Of a DNA stretch of 20,607 bases, positions 1 through 8,540 are shown one piece after another. Both the position numbers and the translations under genes were made by a program. The DNA is from Priapulus caudatus (lineage: Eukaryota > Priapulida > Priapulimorpha > Priapulimorphida > Priapulidae), in the NCBI RefSeq assembly GCF_000485595.1, contig NW_014577465.1, positions 72,661 to 93,267 of the forward strand, given 5' to 3'. The notes below the pieces were generated by a model. That model made no database searches, was not told where the DNA came from, and was given only the letters and a program-made list of their open reading frames with translations. The stretch's first letter is position 1. Each line of letters starts with the position of its first letter.

Positions 1-1190
1 TACGGTTGCGCTGGCGCAGTGTGGGCCGCCACGCGGCAACCGTACGCAGGCTATAGTTACTAGAGCTAGGTCCACTTGTAGCTCTAGTACTATAGCTCGC
101 ATACAGTTGCCGCAGGGCTATAGGACATTCTATTACAAATGCCTTAGGGACCAACCCGCTCTGACTGCCGCTGCTGCAGTGCCGCCAAAATGGCAGTTTG
201 AAGTTTGCATATCGAATGTTCGTTTTACAAGAATACCGCAAGCAGACCATTTCAACGATAGTTACGGTTAAATTTTAGTTGCGGATCATAACTTAAAGGC
301 ATAATTCGACCATGATTATGCAAAGTTGACGAATGCTAAAGTAAACTGGCACCTTGTGTAGTTAATAAGTACATTACCTTATAGCCAACCGCGTATTAGT
401 TTGTCAATATCACTGCTAATTACTAAGAAATGTCTAATTGAAATCCGTAAATTTGTGTAATCTGGCGACAACGCGTGACCAATTTATGGCCAACAAAATA
501 ACATCGAGTTCGGTTCGGTGACGTCACATGTTGTACAAGATGTTTGCAAGTCGAATTGTGTGTCCCGGGTAATGTCTTGCCTAGTGTTATTATTTTTGCC
601 TAGTGCCACATATTATATTGTTGCTTGTAATCTCAGAACGATACTTCATTTATTCCGCGATCCCAAGAGTAAAACCATGAACGTACGGAATGCGCACTCA
701 GACTTACAAGGATCGAAATCACTGACGGCCGAGCATACGTGCCCGAAAATGTCGCGGTGCACTATAATCTTGGTATGCACCGCCTGCCAGTTACGACCGG
801 TTACGGCCGGCATACGCGTTTTGAACTGTCACAACGCGATTTCTTGGACTGCGGATTTCAATAGACAATTTCTTAGTAACGCAGGCAGTGATATTGGAAA
901 CTAACTACGCGTTTGGCTATAAGGTAATGTACTTATTAACTACCACAAGGCTGCCAGTTAACTGTAGCATTCGTTAAAATTCGCGATAATCGGGATGGTC
1001 GAATTTGCGCTTTTAAGACATATCACTTGGAATAAAAGTGCATTATTGCTATCACAGACGTTTTATACTTTATGCCTGCAAGTACCGTTACTAAGTGGTC
1101 CGGAGCACCGTATAGAAGATCCTATAGCCTCTGCGGGCAACTGCACGCGGGCCTAATAGTTACTAGAGCGTATGGGCCACTTGATTTCTT
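1..1190. repeat. Foldback (long inverted-repeat) element, copy 1
   Basis: The two halves are imperfect reverse complements. The left arm is about 78-475 and the right arm about 815-1185. The best stretches are 345-400 against 900-960 (around AGTTAATAAGTACATTACC) and 400-470 against 830-900 (around CAATATCACTGC). The middle of each arm is diverged and about 40 bp different in length. The outer left end has its own hairpins: 1-9 pairs with 36-44 (TACGGTTGC/GCAACCGTA), and CTATAGT..CTAGAGCT near 51-67 pairs with AGCTCTAG..ACTATAG near 80-97. I see no transposase and cannot define a target duplication because the left edge is the window edge. It is most likely a non-autonomous foldback DNA transposon or MITE. 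Long frames inside it are not credible genes. Confidence 0.7.
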
Positions 1191-1269
1191 GAACGTTTGT
1201 TAAATAAGTTTGATTAAAAAACTCGACAATGTGTTACTACAAAGTCTTAATTGTTTTCTACTCTCTTTG

Positions 1270-1530
1270 GCGCTATGATTACTGCGTACTTTCCCTGTAA
1301 ATGTTGATCAAATGCTTCTCTGAAACACACAAGGTAACATAAAAAACAAGCAATAGAAAACAACAAAAACAAATAAAAATGTAAGAAAGGTTAAGAAAGT
1401 TGATCACAAAATTCGCTGGTTGATGCTGGATTCGTATCATGGCTATCACAGCACAAGAGTACAACCAACGCCTCCATTTTAGTATCCTATGGCAGAGCTA
1501 CAATATTCACTCAACACTAGTTTCAAATTA
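1270..1530 (-). repeat. Left arm of a second inverted repeat
   Basis: Read on the minus strand, this segment resembles 2640-2890 on the plus strand. Shared landmarks, in order, are a GAGTT(T)ATAATTTGAA block, AAAATGGAGGC..TTGGTTGT, CCTGTGATAG, GCGAATTTTG, and CAGAG.AGCATTTGA followed by CATTTACA. The arms are 1.1 kb apart. This could be the ends of a decayed DNA transposon or an inverted duplication. No protein is recognised. Confidence 0.55.
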
Positions 1531-1848
1531 TAAACTCTGCCCTCTGGGCTTTGGCATATGTCCTGCGGAAAACCTTCCACCTGCCAAAATGGCAACCTGG
1601 CGAGGAGTGCCTGTTTTATAACTAAATAATAGCGGCTGCATTGCATCCTGGGGTTAGCTGATGCCTCAGGCTTTCATTTTAATAAGGGGCGGCGTCGCGC
1701 TCGCCGCCTCACACTGCGCACCATTAAATTGTAGCCTGGTGCGTGCATGCATCGCCCGCCTCATAAAATGTGGTTGAAATCGCGCACCAAGTCTGTGGTA
1801 ATTATGTTGAATAGGCGCTCCATTCTTACAGGGATGAGATCTTCGCGG

Positions 1849-1866
1849 ATCGCGGAATTCCGCGAT
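1849..1866. other. 18-bp perfect palindrome
   Basis: ATCGCGGAATTCCGCGAT is a perfect self-complementary sequence with two CpGs per arm. It sits in otherwise unannotated DNA between the two inverted-repeat arms. The second copy keeps only part of it (GCCGGAATTC near 12,670). It may be a dimeric factor site or the centre of a decayed foldback. Function is unknown. Confidence 0.5.
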
Positions 1867-2358
1867 TTCACAGTCCCAGGGTCGATTTGTGTGAAGAATC
1901 GTTAAATCCGTTGAGAAAAATTTTAGGGGGGTTTAGAATGTACAAATTTCATTTTACAGTCCAAGCAGCCTAACTAACAGTACCTTCATTTAATACAATT
2001 GTAGATATAGTTGCTTTACAATATAGAACGGTTCTTAGTTCACTGTTTGAGATTGTCAGACGTTGGCGTTGTGTGCGTTATTTGACGCCTGCAAAAGTGT
2101 GTGTGTGTCGTGTATGCCGCGTGCTGCTTACACAGGCCGTATATAGTAGTCGCATCGTCGATCGTGTAATCAAAGCCGCCGCGTCACGCGTGGCCTTGAG
2201 GCAGTTCTTCGCCTGTCCATAGGTTGTTCAATGTTGGCAATGGATCGCGAGCCTGTGACCTGGAGTCTATTCGCAGCCCACTCTAGTTTCGAGTAGCCGA
2301 ATGAGAATGGCAGACTTTGCATGACACCCGTTCGTCGTATCTGTAAAGCAATGGCAGA

Positions 2359-2476
2359 CCTTTTAAGGGTGTGATTTTTAGTGGAGGCTCTCCAGTCATT
2401 CTCTTCAAGGGTGTGATTTTTTAATGGAGCTCTCCATCACTGCCTTTAAGGGTGGTGATTATGGAGCCCTATGGTG
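2359..2476 (+). repeat. Short tandem repeat, about 42-bp unit, three copies
   Basis: Three successive units share the order TTTTAAGGGTGTGATTTTT, then TGGAG.TCTCCA and a spacer. Two units are 42 bp and the third is shortened. TGGAG(N)CTCTCCA forms a small palindrome in each unit. The same array recurs at 13,320-13,428. Confidence 0.7.
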
Positions 2477-2639
2477 TTCTAGGGGAGTCATTAGTAGTCC
2501 TCCTGTACTTTTCAAATCTGAAAGCCTGGATGCCTAGCTCCGTTTCGAGGCCCGCCAAGCCACGCTAGCATAATGCGCCCGGGTGTGACACCACACACGA
2601 CTAGATGTTCTAATACGAGTTGCTCTCCACGAGTTATAA

Positions 2640-2890
2640 TTTGAACAAGTAAAGTTCGTAAACATTTAGCTACGCATAGATACCAAAATGGAGGCTATTG
2701 GTTGTGTATTTGTCCTGTGATAGTGTGAAACAAAGCGAGCGTCGAGCGAATTTTGCCATCAAGCTTTCCCACCTGCTTTTTATATTTGTTGTTTGTGCAC
2801 AGCGGCATGCTGGCGGTGTACTTGTGTGTTGCAGAGCAGCATTTGAATCGCATTTACAAGAAATTATCAGTAATAACTAATAATAGGTTG
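2640..2890 (+). repeat. Right arm of the second inverted repeat
   Basis: This is the partner of 1270-1530 read in the opposite direction, with the same landmark order. The arm contains a pyrimidine-rich stretch followed by GTTGCAG, which resembles a splice acceptor, but nothing downstream of it reads as a known protein. Weak similarity extends outward to about 2920. Confidence 0.55.
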
Positions 2891-3203
2891 AGGAGGTTAG
2901 AGAAACATTTAAAACTGGTAGTAAATATATTTCGTGTTTATTTACTATCATTTTACTATTGAAACTTTTCAAGTACCTGCGTATTTGACGGTCATTGAAA
3001 CTAGCCACAGATATCATTGTATTGAATTCAAATTCAGTTCAACATTCTAATCTTACAAGTATCAATGCGGATTCTCTAAAAGTTGGCAATCAACATTTAT
3101 CAATCAAAGTGCCAGAATTTGCTGTCGCATAGAAATATATTGGAGGTCTGGTGGAAGTGTAAGAGAGAAGTATAATGTCCGTATTCTGCCTGTCTGTGTT
3201 TAG

Positions 3204-3340
3204 GTGAATACTGGCTGCTGCGATGCGGTTGGCGACAGCAGGAAACGACATCAAGCTGTGGGACAGCAGTGACTACTCACTGCAGGATGCCTTCAACCCT
3301 CACGCGTCGGACGTGGCCTGCGTCGACTGGAGTCGCGATG
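3204..3340 (+). CDS. NEDD1: NEDD1 (GCP-WD), exon 1 with start codon, copy 1
   Basis: This is the first coding exon of NEDD1, the WD40 protein that docks the gamma-tubulin ring complex at centrosomes and spindles. It follows a pyrimidine-rich tract and TTAG acceptor and ends at GATG|GTAAGC. Translation starts at the ATG at 3223; an in-frame TGA at 3205-3207 rules out an upstream start inside the exon. The protein begins MRLATAGNDIKLWD and continues to about FNPHASDVACVDWSRDG. This follows the vertebrate order of a short start, then DIK(I/L)WD, then FNPH, then a tryptophan-containing strand, and starts about five residues later than human. It forms the first beta-propeller blade. It leaves a phase-1 junction that fits exon 2. 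The reading frame is clean. Confidence 0.87.
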
Positions 3341-3373
3341 GTAAGCTGGGAGCTATATATGTATAGCTGAGAG

Positions 3374-3724
3374 CAGGGTGCGAAATTAACGAGAGTCCGG
3401 AGTCAAATACTCCCTGATTTACTGTCGGACTTCCTGATTTGACATATGCAGGAGTCTGTGTGACTCCCTGAAAATTCTGCCATACAAACTAGTTCGTTCC
3501 GGAGCACGGCCTCGCGGAATTGCCCTATTTTTTCAGCTAATGTCCAAAGAAAATTTTGCAGACATGCAACCGCACAAATCTTAAAAATAAGCACATGCGT
3601 TATTGTTAATATCTTTAATTTTGAACCTCAGATCGCGGACTCCTTCATTTTGCTGCAGACTCACTCATTTTGAGGGTAGGGAGTCAGCTGGACTCCCGTG
3701 TTCAAAAGTTAATTTCTACCCCTG
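3374..3724. mobile_element. MITE-like element in NEDD1 intron 1, with 6-bp target duplication
   Basis: The element is 351 bp with imperfect terminal inverted repeats of about 17 bp: CAGGGTGCGAAATTAAC at the left, and the complement of ACCCCTG preceded by GTTAATTTC at the right. It is flanked directly by TGAGAG at 3368-3373 and TGAGAG at 3725-3730. The interior is rich in GGAGTC and GACTCC in both orientations and can fold. CAG termini and a short target duplication suggest the hAT superfamily, with a 6-bp duplication rather than the commoner 8; this assignment is inferred. There is no transposase. The same insertion, at the same site with the same duplication, is in the second copy, so it predates the split between copies. 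Confidence 0.78.
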
Positions 3725-3778
3725 TGAGAGGGGTTTCTTCGCCGATGTCAGGACGTATCGTCAACGCAACCCTTATCT

Positions 3779-4022
3779 CTATCCTTACACTAACCCTAAC
3801 CCTACCTCTGCATCTAAGTGTAACCCCTCTACGTGGTACCATAAGCTAATCCAAACCATAAATATAACCTAACCCTAACCATAAATCAATGTTACCATAA
3901 CCAAAAACTCCCCACTCTAATGCTAACCTAAACCCTAAATCCAACCATATACCCTAATTAATTCTAACCATAACCCTAACTCTATGATCTATCACTACAC
4001 TAACCATAACTTTCAAAATAAA
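3779..4022. repeat. Degenerate telomere-like CTAACC repeat
   Basis: About 240 bp are built from scattered (C)CCTAA and AACCATAA words, with true telomeric hexamers only in pairs (for example CTAACCCTAACCCTA near 3790). The strand is C/A-rich and almost lacks G. It begins right after the MITE target duplication, inside NEDD1 intron 1. It is an interstitial, diverged array, not a chromosome end, because coding exons lie on both sides. It is repeated in the second copy near 15,020-15,290. Confidence 0.7.
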
Positions 4023-4319
4023 CCAAAAATAATGCAGACAGAGAAAGGTCATTATTTAGGTACTTTCGTGAAAAATTCAAGGGTAGCAAGTTGGGAGGTA
4101 AACGAGCATGCATGCGTTTTTAGCAAATTAACTCGCAGATTTCGAACTTTTGTGTGAATACTTTCAGTGCTATCTTTGCATACATCTGGTCTTGTTAAGT
4201 GAAATTGATGTCACGAGGTAACCTATACATTGAATGTGACCTTTTCGAGGACTGTATTGTCACATGAAGTGATGATAGTATTGTCTAATAATGATAACTC
4301 ACGTGAAATAATTCTCCAG

Positions 4320-4414
4320 GGTCCAGTCTCGCATCATCATCAAAGTCTGGTGAAAAGCTGTTTTGTACACGGATAGATGGCGCCACTCCCACATATAGAG
4401 AAGTACCTGTTGCT
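4320..4414 (+). CDS. NEDD1: NEDD1 (GCP-WD), exon 2, copy 1
   Basis: A 95-bp exon lies between TTCTCCAG and GTAAGTAT. Joined to exon 1 (last base G) it reads GSSLASSSKSGEKLF and then CTRIDGATPTYREVPVA, open throughout and ending in phase 0. It matches the second blade of NEDD1, where vertebrates have a serine-rich turn (ASSSGDK) followed by a strand and a P..LE segment before exon 3. The 95-bp length fits the incoming phase exactly. No WD dipeptide is seen in this blade, which is normal for this family. Confidence 0.85.
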
Positions 4415-4671
4415 GTAAGTATACATCTTTAATGTAATTTTATGCGGTGTGTGCCGAGGTTTTAACTTGAGACTCACGAACTAGATTTTTCCTAATTATA
4501 ATATACTAATACATACTTTCTCTCCAGTCATTCTTTACTAAACAATTTTGAAAACCAAGTTTCACAAATCAAACATACAAGCGAACAGCCTTTTCCGGCG
4601 TAAATGTGGCACGGTCGTCGTGGAGACGTGGGCGATGGTGACGTTCGGATGTTTATTCTGCGTGCGAGCAG

Positions 4672-4788
4672 GAGGGTCAGACGTGCGTTGCGTACAACTC
4701 GCTGTCTCGCTACCTGCTCAGCGGAGGTCGGAGTGGAGTCGTACACATTTATGACCTGAAGACAAGCGAGCTAAAGAAACGATACGAG
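4672..4788 (+). CDS. NEDD1: NEDD1 (GCP-WD), exon 3, copy 1
   Basis: A 117-bp exon of 39 codons lies between GCGAGCAG and GAG|GTGAGC, phase 0 at both ends. It reads EGQTCVAYNSLSRYLLSGG, then RSGVVHIYDLKTSELKKRYE. The EGQ..C, YL.SGG, V.I.DLK pattern is the third blade of NEDD1; the WD pair at the blade end is YD here (WD in human). The frame is clean. Confidence 0.88.
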
Positions 4789-4802
4789 GTGAGCTTAAAA
4801 AA

Positions 4803-4938
4803 CTAATGATAACATAACTATTGTATTATTTATTCAATCTGAGGTGAGAGCGCGTTAATCTACTAGTCCCCCTGCTAGTCACGTCCTAATAATGATTAAA
4901 AGCTAATGATAACATAACTATTGTATTATTTATTCAAT
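4803..4938 (+). repeat. 100-bp-period direct duplication in NEDD1 intron 3
   Basis: An identical 36-bp string, starting CTAATGATAACATAACTATT and ending TTTATTCAAT, occurs at 4803-4838 and 4903-4938, so one copy lies exactly 100 bp after the other. The intervening 64 bp are unrelated. The duplication follows the exon 3 donor by about 14 bp, and both halves recur in the second copy at 16,124-16,275. It is AT-rich with no coding content. Confidence 0.85.
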
Positions 4939-5395
4939 GTTATTAAGTACTTAGACCTGTAGTCTGTAACGTTTAAGCTTCGCAGCCACCTGAGGTGGCT
5001 AAAAATCACTATCTTTTGATTAGTATGCTACCAGTGGTCGGTGGTAGAGTGGTCTACATTGAGTAGTCTTACTAATACCTGATTGATTCAATTAAGTTAC
5101 AAGAAATTGCACCACACAAGATATCAGCTGGGCGTACACCGATCTCGCTTGTTCATAAACTCATGCAGTCTTGCATGAAATCTCTTGCATTTTGTAGAAA
5201 TAACAATGACGTAGCTAACAATTAATCTAGTGAAAACAGCATTGGCGTAACGGGAGCTGGCATGAACGAATCGACTGTTTATCGTCATTATTATCCCCTA
5301 TTTATTGTCTATATTATAATATTATTATTGACCGATTTATTATCCCCTATATTGTTACGTCGCAGTCATGTTCTATTGTTGATGTATGTCGCTAG

Positions 5396-5536
5396 GGTCA
5401 CAAGTCGGAGGTGACCTGCCTGCAGTTCAACCACAACGACCTGTATGTCGCGGCCGGGGCAAGCAGTGGCGCCATCATCCTGTTTAACGTTGTCACTGGC
5501 GTTGCGTCTGCACCGCTCACGTCACCGAACACGCAG
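5396..5536 (+). CDS. NEDD1: NEDD1 (GCP-WD), exon 4, copy 1
   Basis: A 141-bp exon of 47 codons lies between GTCGCTAG and CAG|GTAAGC, phase 0. It reads GHKSEVTCLQFNHNDLYVAA, then GASSGAIILFNVVTGVASAP and LTSPNTQ. The HK.EVTC, ND.Y.A.G..SG.IIL and P...P.....Q features follow the fourth segment of the NEDD1 propeller. Exons 1-4 give 157 codons out of about 660 in vertebrates. The rest of the propeller and the C-terminal coiled coil that binds gamma-tubulin are absent: I found no continuation before the second copy begins. The donor runs straight into a minisatellite. Confidence 0.88.
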
Positions 5537-5540
5537 GTAA

Positions 5541-5838
5541 GCACACCTGTAATCACATAGACACACCTGAAAACACATAGGCACTCCTGAAAACACCTGT
5601 AATCACATAGGCACACTTGGAAACACCTGTAATCACATAGGCACACCTGTAATCACATAGACACACCTGAAAACACACCTGTAATCACATAGGCACACCT
5701 GGAAACACCTGTAATCACATAGACACACCTGTAATCACATAGGCACACCTGGAAACACCTGTAATCACATAGACACACCTGAAAACACATAGTAACATCT
5801 GTAATCACATAGGCACACCTGGAAACACCTGTAATCAC
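5541..5838 (+). repeat. Intron 4 minisatellite, 20-bp unit (copy 1)
   Basis: Tandem units of CACACCTGTAATCACATAGR (20 bp) alternate with shortened units in which the middle is CACCTGGAAACACCTG or CACCTGAAAACACA. The array starts five bases after the exon 4 donor. Minus-strand frames through it give repetitive YRCFQVCLCD-type peptides that are only repeat products. The second copy of the region has the same array but more than twice as long. Confidence 0.9.
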
Positions 5839-5839
5839 A

Positions 5840-6340
5840 TATCCTGCTTTGTGAAACCCCGTTCATGATCAAGTCCCAGAAATGGAATGATATTATGATC
5901 GTGTATGCGTTTTATAGCATGCCTACAATAAATAACGAAATCGAGATATATAACACTTTCGGTCCTCGTAAACTCGTAAACGTGCAGCCGGCACCTTACA
6001 TGCAAGGTCTTCTAGCTATTTCTTAGGAGAGTTCTACTGATGAAATCGTATCATATAATTCTATGCTAGAATACCTCCTCTCCATTTTAAATCCTAATTT
6101 GTGCAAAATATTTTTCTTCTCGTGAGATATTGCGCATGCGCAAGAATCTTTCAGGCGTGCAGTACGAACTGAAGAAAAATGCATAACATAGCTTGATGAG
6201 GAAGAGAGGGTGGGATACTGAGAACAGGCGCCAGCAAAGATAGCTGAGGGTGATGGAAAAAGAAGGAGGCAGAGAGCGAGGGACAAGGAAGGCAAGTGGA
6301 AAAATGGAGGAGATAAAGTAGGAGATTTGCTCCCTACAGG
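5840..6340. other. No gene; AT-rich, then purine-rich sequence
   Basis: After the minisatellite, 5840-6120 is unremarkable AT-rich DNA. 6180-6330 is purine-rich on the plus strand (GGAGG and AAGGAAG runs). A minus-strand frame crosses it but is serine-rich low complexity with no family resemblance. The only defined site is the palindrome at 6130-6143. Part of this stretch (from about 6255) recurs inverted near 12,555-12,660. Confidence 0.5.
6130..6143. promoter_or_regulatory. Palindromic NRF1-type site
   Basis: TTGCGCATGCGCAA is a perfect 14-bp palindrome containing TGCGCATGCGCA, an exact fit to the known NRF1 consensus YGCGCAYGCGCR. It lies about 400 bp before the THAP start codon, so it may be a promoter element for that gene. 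That role is inferred; no TATA box or start site was identified. Confidence 0.5.
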
Positions 6341-6546
6341 CTAGGGTGCTCTCACTAACTCACTAACGTAGCCAGATTGTGTACTGACTGGTATAGGTGC
6401 GAACGGACAGCCGGGAACTTTGCCACATCCGGGACTTTCTTAACCTAGCAACCAGCTGTGCCGGTGAAAACAACAGCCTGTCTCCGTGAGCTTACACACG
6501 CAATACCCCATTTCTAAACCAAACGCATACTAATTTCCTTGCATAT

Positions 6547-6771
6547 ATGCCGAAAACTTGTGTAGTAGTAGGTTGTCACAATCATATATATTGCACAGAT
6601 AAGAAAAGATATTTTTTGACTGCCAAAATGACATAAGAGTCCAGAGAGGCGTGATAAGTCATAAATGGCTGACTGCCATTTAAATGTAAATGAGTAAATG
6701 AGTAAATGTAAATGGTACGCACTGGAGTCCGTCAAAATTCTCCAATGTTTGTTCTGATCATTTCGTGACAG
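6547..6771 (+). pseudogene. THAP-domain first exon, frame-damaged
   Basis: THAP domains are C2CH zinc fingers that bind DNA, found in cellular regulators and P-element-type transposases. The exon starts MPKTCVVVGCHNH, with C5 and C10 as the first zinc ligands. KWLTAI (6663-6680) matches the conserved tryptophan segment. WSPSK and then NVCSDHFVTG (6723-6771) give the P-S motif and the last C-x2-H ligands, ending at a clean donor (G|GTAAC). Two defects interrupt it: a frame change near the T6 run at 6612-6617, and three stops in a TAAATG-rich tract at 6681-6713. That tract lengthens the C10-to-C spacing to about 58 residues; without it the spacing is about 47, within the family norm. This is either a decayed copy or a gene with sequencing errors. 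No downstream exons were identified. An inverted copy lies near 11,840-12,300. Confidence 0.72.
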
Positions 6772-6789
6772 GTAACTATACTATTTTAT

Positions 6790-7895
6790 AACTGCGTGTG
6801 TGTGCGTGCGCGCGTGCGTGCGTGCGTGCGTGCGTGCGTGTGTACGTGCGTGTGAGTGTGTCACTGTGTGTGCGAGTGCGTGTGCGTGTGCGTGCGTCTG
6901 TGTGTGTGCGTGCGCGCGTGCGTGTGTGCGTGCGTGCGTGCATGCATGCGTGCGTGTGAGTGTGTCACTGTGTGTGCGAGTGCGTGTGCGTGTTCGTGCG
7001 TCTGTGTGTGTGCGTGCGCGCGTGCGTGTGAGTGTGTCACTGTGTGTGCGAGTGCGTGTGCGTGTGCGTGCGTCTGTGTGTGTGCGTGCGCGCGTGCGTG
7101 TGAGTGTGTCACTGTGTGTGCGAGTGCGTGTGCGTGTGCGTGCGTCTGTGTGTGTGCGTGCGTGCGTGCGTGCGTGTGTGTCACTGTGTGTGCGAGTGCG
7201 TGTGCGTTCGAAGTGTGTCACTGCGGTGTGCGTGTCGGCGTGTTGCCTGTCGGTGCGTGTGCGCGCGTGCGTGTTTGTTGTGTTCCTTATGTGTGCGCGT
7301 GTGCGTTCGAGTGTGTCACTCGCGTGTCGTGTGCGTGTGCCTGTGCGTGCGTGTGCGCGCGTGCACGTGTTTGTGTGTCGCCTTATGTGTGCGCGTGGCG
7401 TGTGCGTGTACGTGTGCGTGTGTCACTGAGTGTGTGCGAGTGCGTGCGGTAGCGTGTGCGTGTTCGTGTGCGTGTGAGTGTGTCACTGTGTGTGCGTGTG
7501 CGTTTGCGTGCGTGGCGTGCGTGCGTGCGCGTGGCGTGCGTGCGTGTGCGCGCAGGTGCGTTGTTGCATCGTGCCTGTGCCCTGTGCGCCGCGTGCGTGT
7601 TTGTGTGTTTCTTGGTGTGTGTGCGAGTGGCGTATGTGTGTGGCTGTGCGTGTGCGTGTGCGTGTGCGTGTGCGTGTTGAGTGTGCGTGTGCGTGTGATG
7701 TGCGTGTGCGTGGTGCGTGTGGCGTGTGTAGTGTGCGTGGTGCGTGTGCCGTGTGAGTGTGTCACTGGCGTGTGCTGAGTTGGGTTGGGGGGTCCAAAAC
7801 GTGTGCAATGAGAGTGTGTTTGCGGTGCGTTGTGCGTGTGCCGTGTGAGTGTGTCACTGTCTGTGCGTGTGCGTGTGCGTGTGTGTGCGTGCGGC
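6790..7895 (+). repeat. 1.1-kb GT/GC simple array with 72-bp higher-order repeat
   Basis: This is almost pure alternating purine-pyrimidine DNA (GTGTGC, GTGC, GTGT). A TCACTG marker breaks the alternation at 6861, 6965, 7037, 7109 and 7181; the last four are exactly 72 bp apart, showing a higher-order unit. Later markers are irregular. The array starts 18 bp after the THAP exon donor, so it would sit in that gene's intron. Such DNA readily adopts Z form. All long Cys/Val/Arg or His/Thr frames across it are repeat products. Confidence 0.93.
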
Positions 7896-8540
7896 ATGGT
7901 ATCTTGTGACTTTGTTTTTGTTTCACGAATGACCTTTGTGGTAATTTTAAATTTCAACTAATGGCAAAGCACATTACAAATATACCAAATATAGAGAATA
8001 TGCTTAAATAATTTAGATATCGATATGTATCTTAATGTATTAATATATTATCTTACAATAATGTCGATAATACCTACGCTTATTCGCAGTGAAAGGTGCG
8101 GGCCCCTATGAGCATCATAAATCCAGCCCCACCAGATCAGGATAAAGTGACGCACTCGTAAGGCGATATTAGAAGAAAGTATCATGAAAAAAAACTTATT
8201 AAAGAACTTTCCAAACACGATGAACGCTAGAGCTAAAAGCTGGACTTGTATCGTTCAAAAACTTTTTAAATTAAACAATGATTTCTGTGTGTCGTTTGCT
8301 CAAATGATATTTCTTCTGAATCATGCCTACGGAGTATATAAGTATAGACCTAAGTGCGTGTACCTCCATAAATATGCACTCTACATAGTTAAAAATAACA
8401 GGTAGTTTCATATTAATACCTGAATATATGTATTCAATATAAGACGAAATATAGTCGATTCTAAACGCTATGATCGATTAAGGTATTATCATAGATGAAC
8501 TTGTCTTAGAAGATATCCTCCTGGGCCCTAACTCTATTCT
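7896..8540. other. No gene seen; AT-rich
   Basis: AT-rich DNA follows the GT array. TTATTCGCAG at about 8082-8091 resembles a splice acceptor and is followed by a few tens of codons without a recognisable protein. A 73-codon frame at 8184-8405 is AT-driven (K, N, F, Y) and matches nothing I know. Confidence 0.4.

Noticed and set aside
518-904. 128-codon frame in the foldback element
   Set aside because: It crosses the loop and right arm of the inverted repeat, resembles no family, and is broken in the second copy.
5398-5838. Minus-strand frames with repeated CLCDYRCFQV peptides (also 17,397-17,609)
   Set aside because: Products of the 20-bp minisatellite and the antisense of NEDD1 exon 4.
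6391-6479. Possible NEDD1 exon after GGTATAG (VRTDSREL...)
   Set aside because: Reads open to a TGA at 6477 but shows no WD40 strand pattern, and the interval is part of the unit that recurs inverted near the THAP copy.
6781-7957. Several long frames (100-220 codons) rich in Cys/Val/Arg or His/Thr/Arg on both strands
   Set aside because: They are translations of the GT/GC array in every frame; stops are absent only because the repeat lacks TA- and TGA-type codons.
8082-8185. Possible second THAP exon after TTATTCGCAG, with an NPAPPD string resembling the NPxxPD seen after some THAP domains
   Set aside because: The string is not in the frame expected from the donor at 6771, and stops occur within a few codons. 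Too weak to call.
8184-8405. 73-codon AT-rich frame
   Set aside because: Amino acids follow AT bias; no known motif and no splice context.
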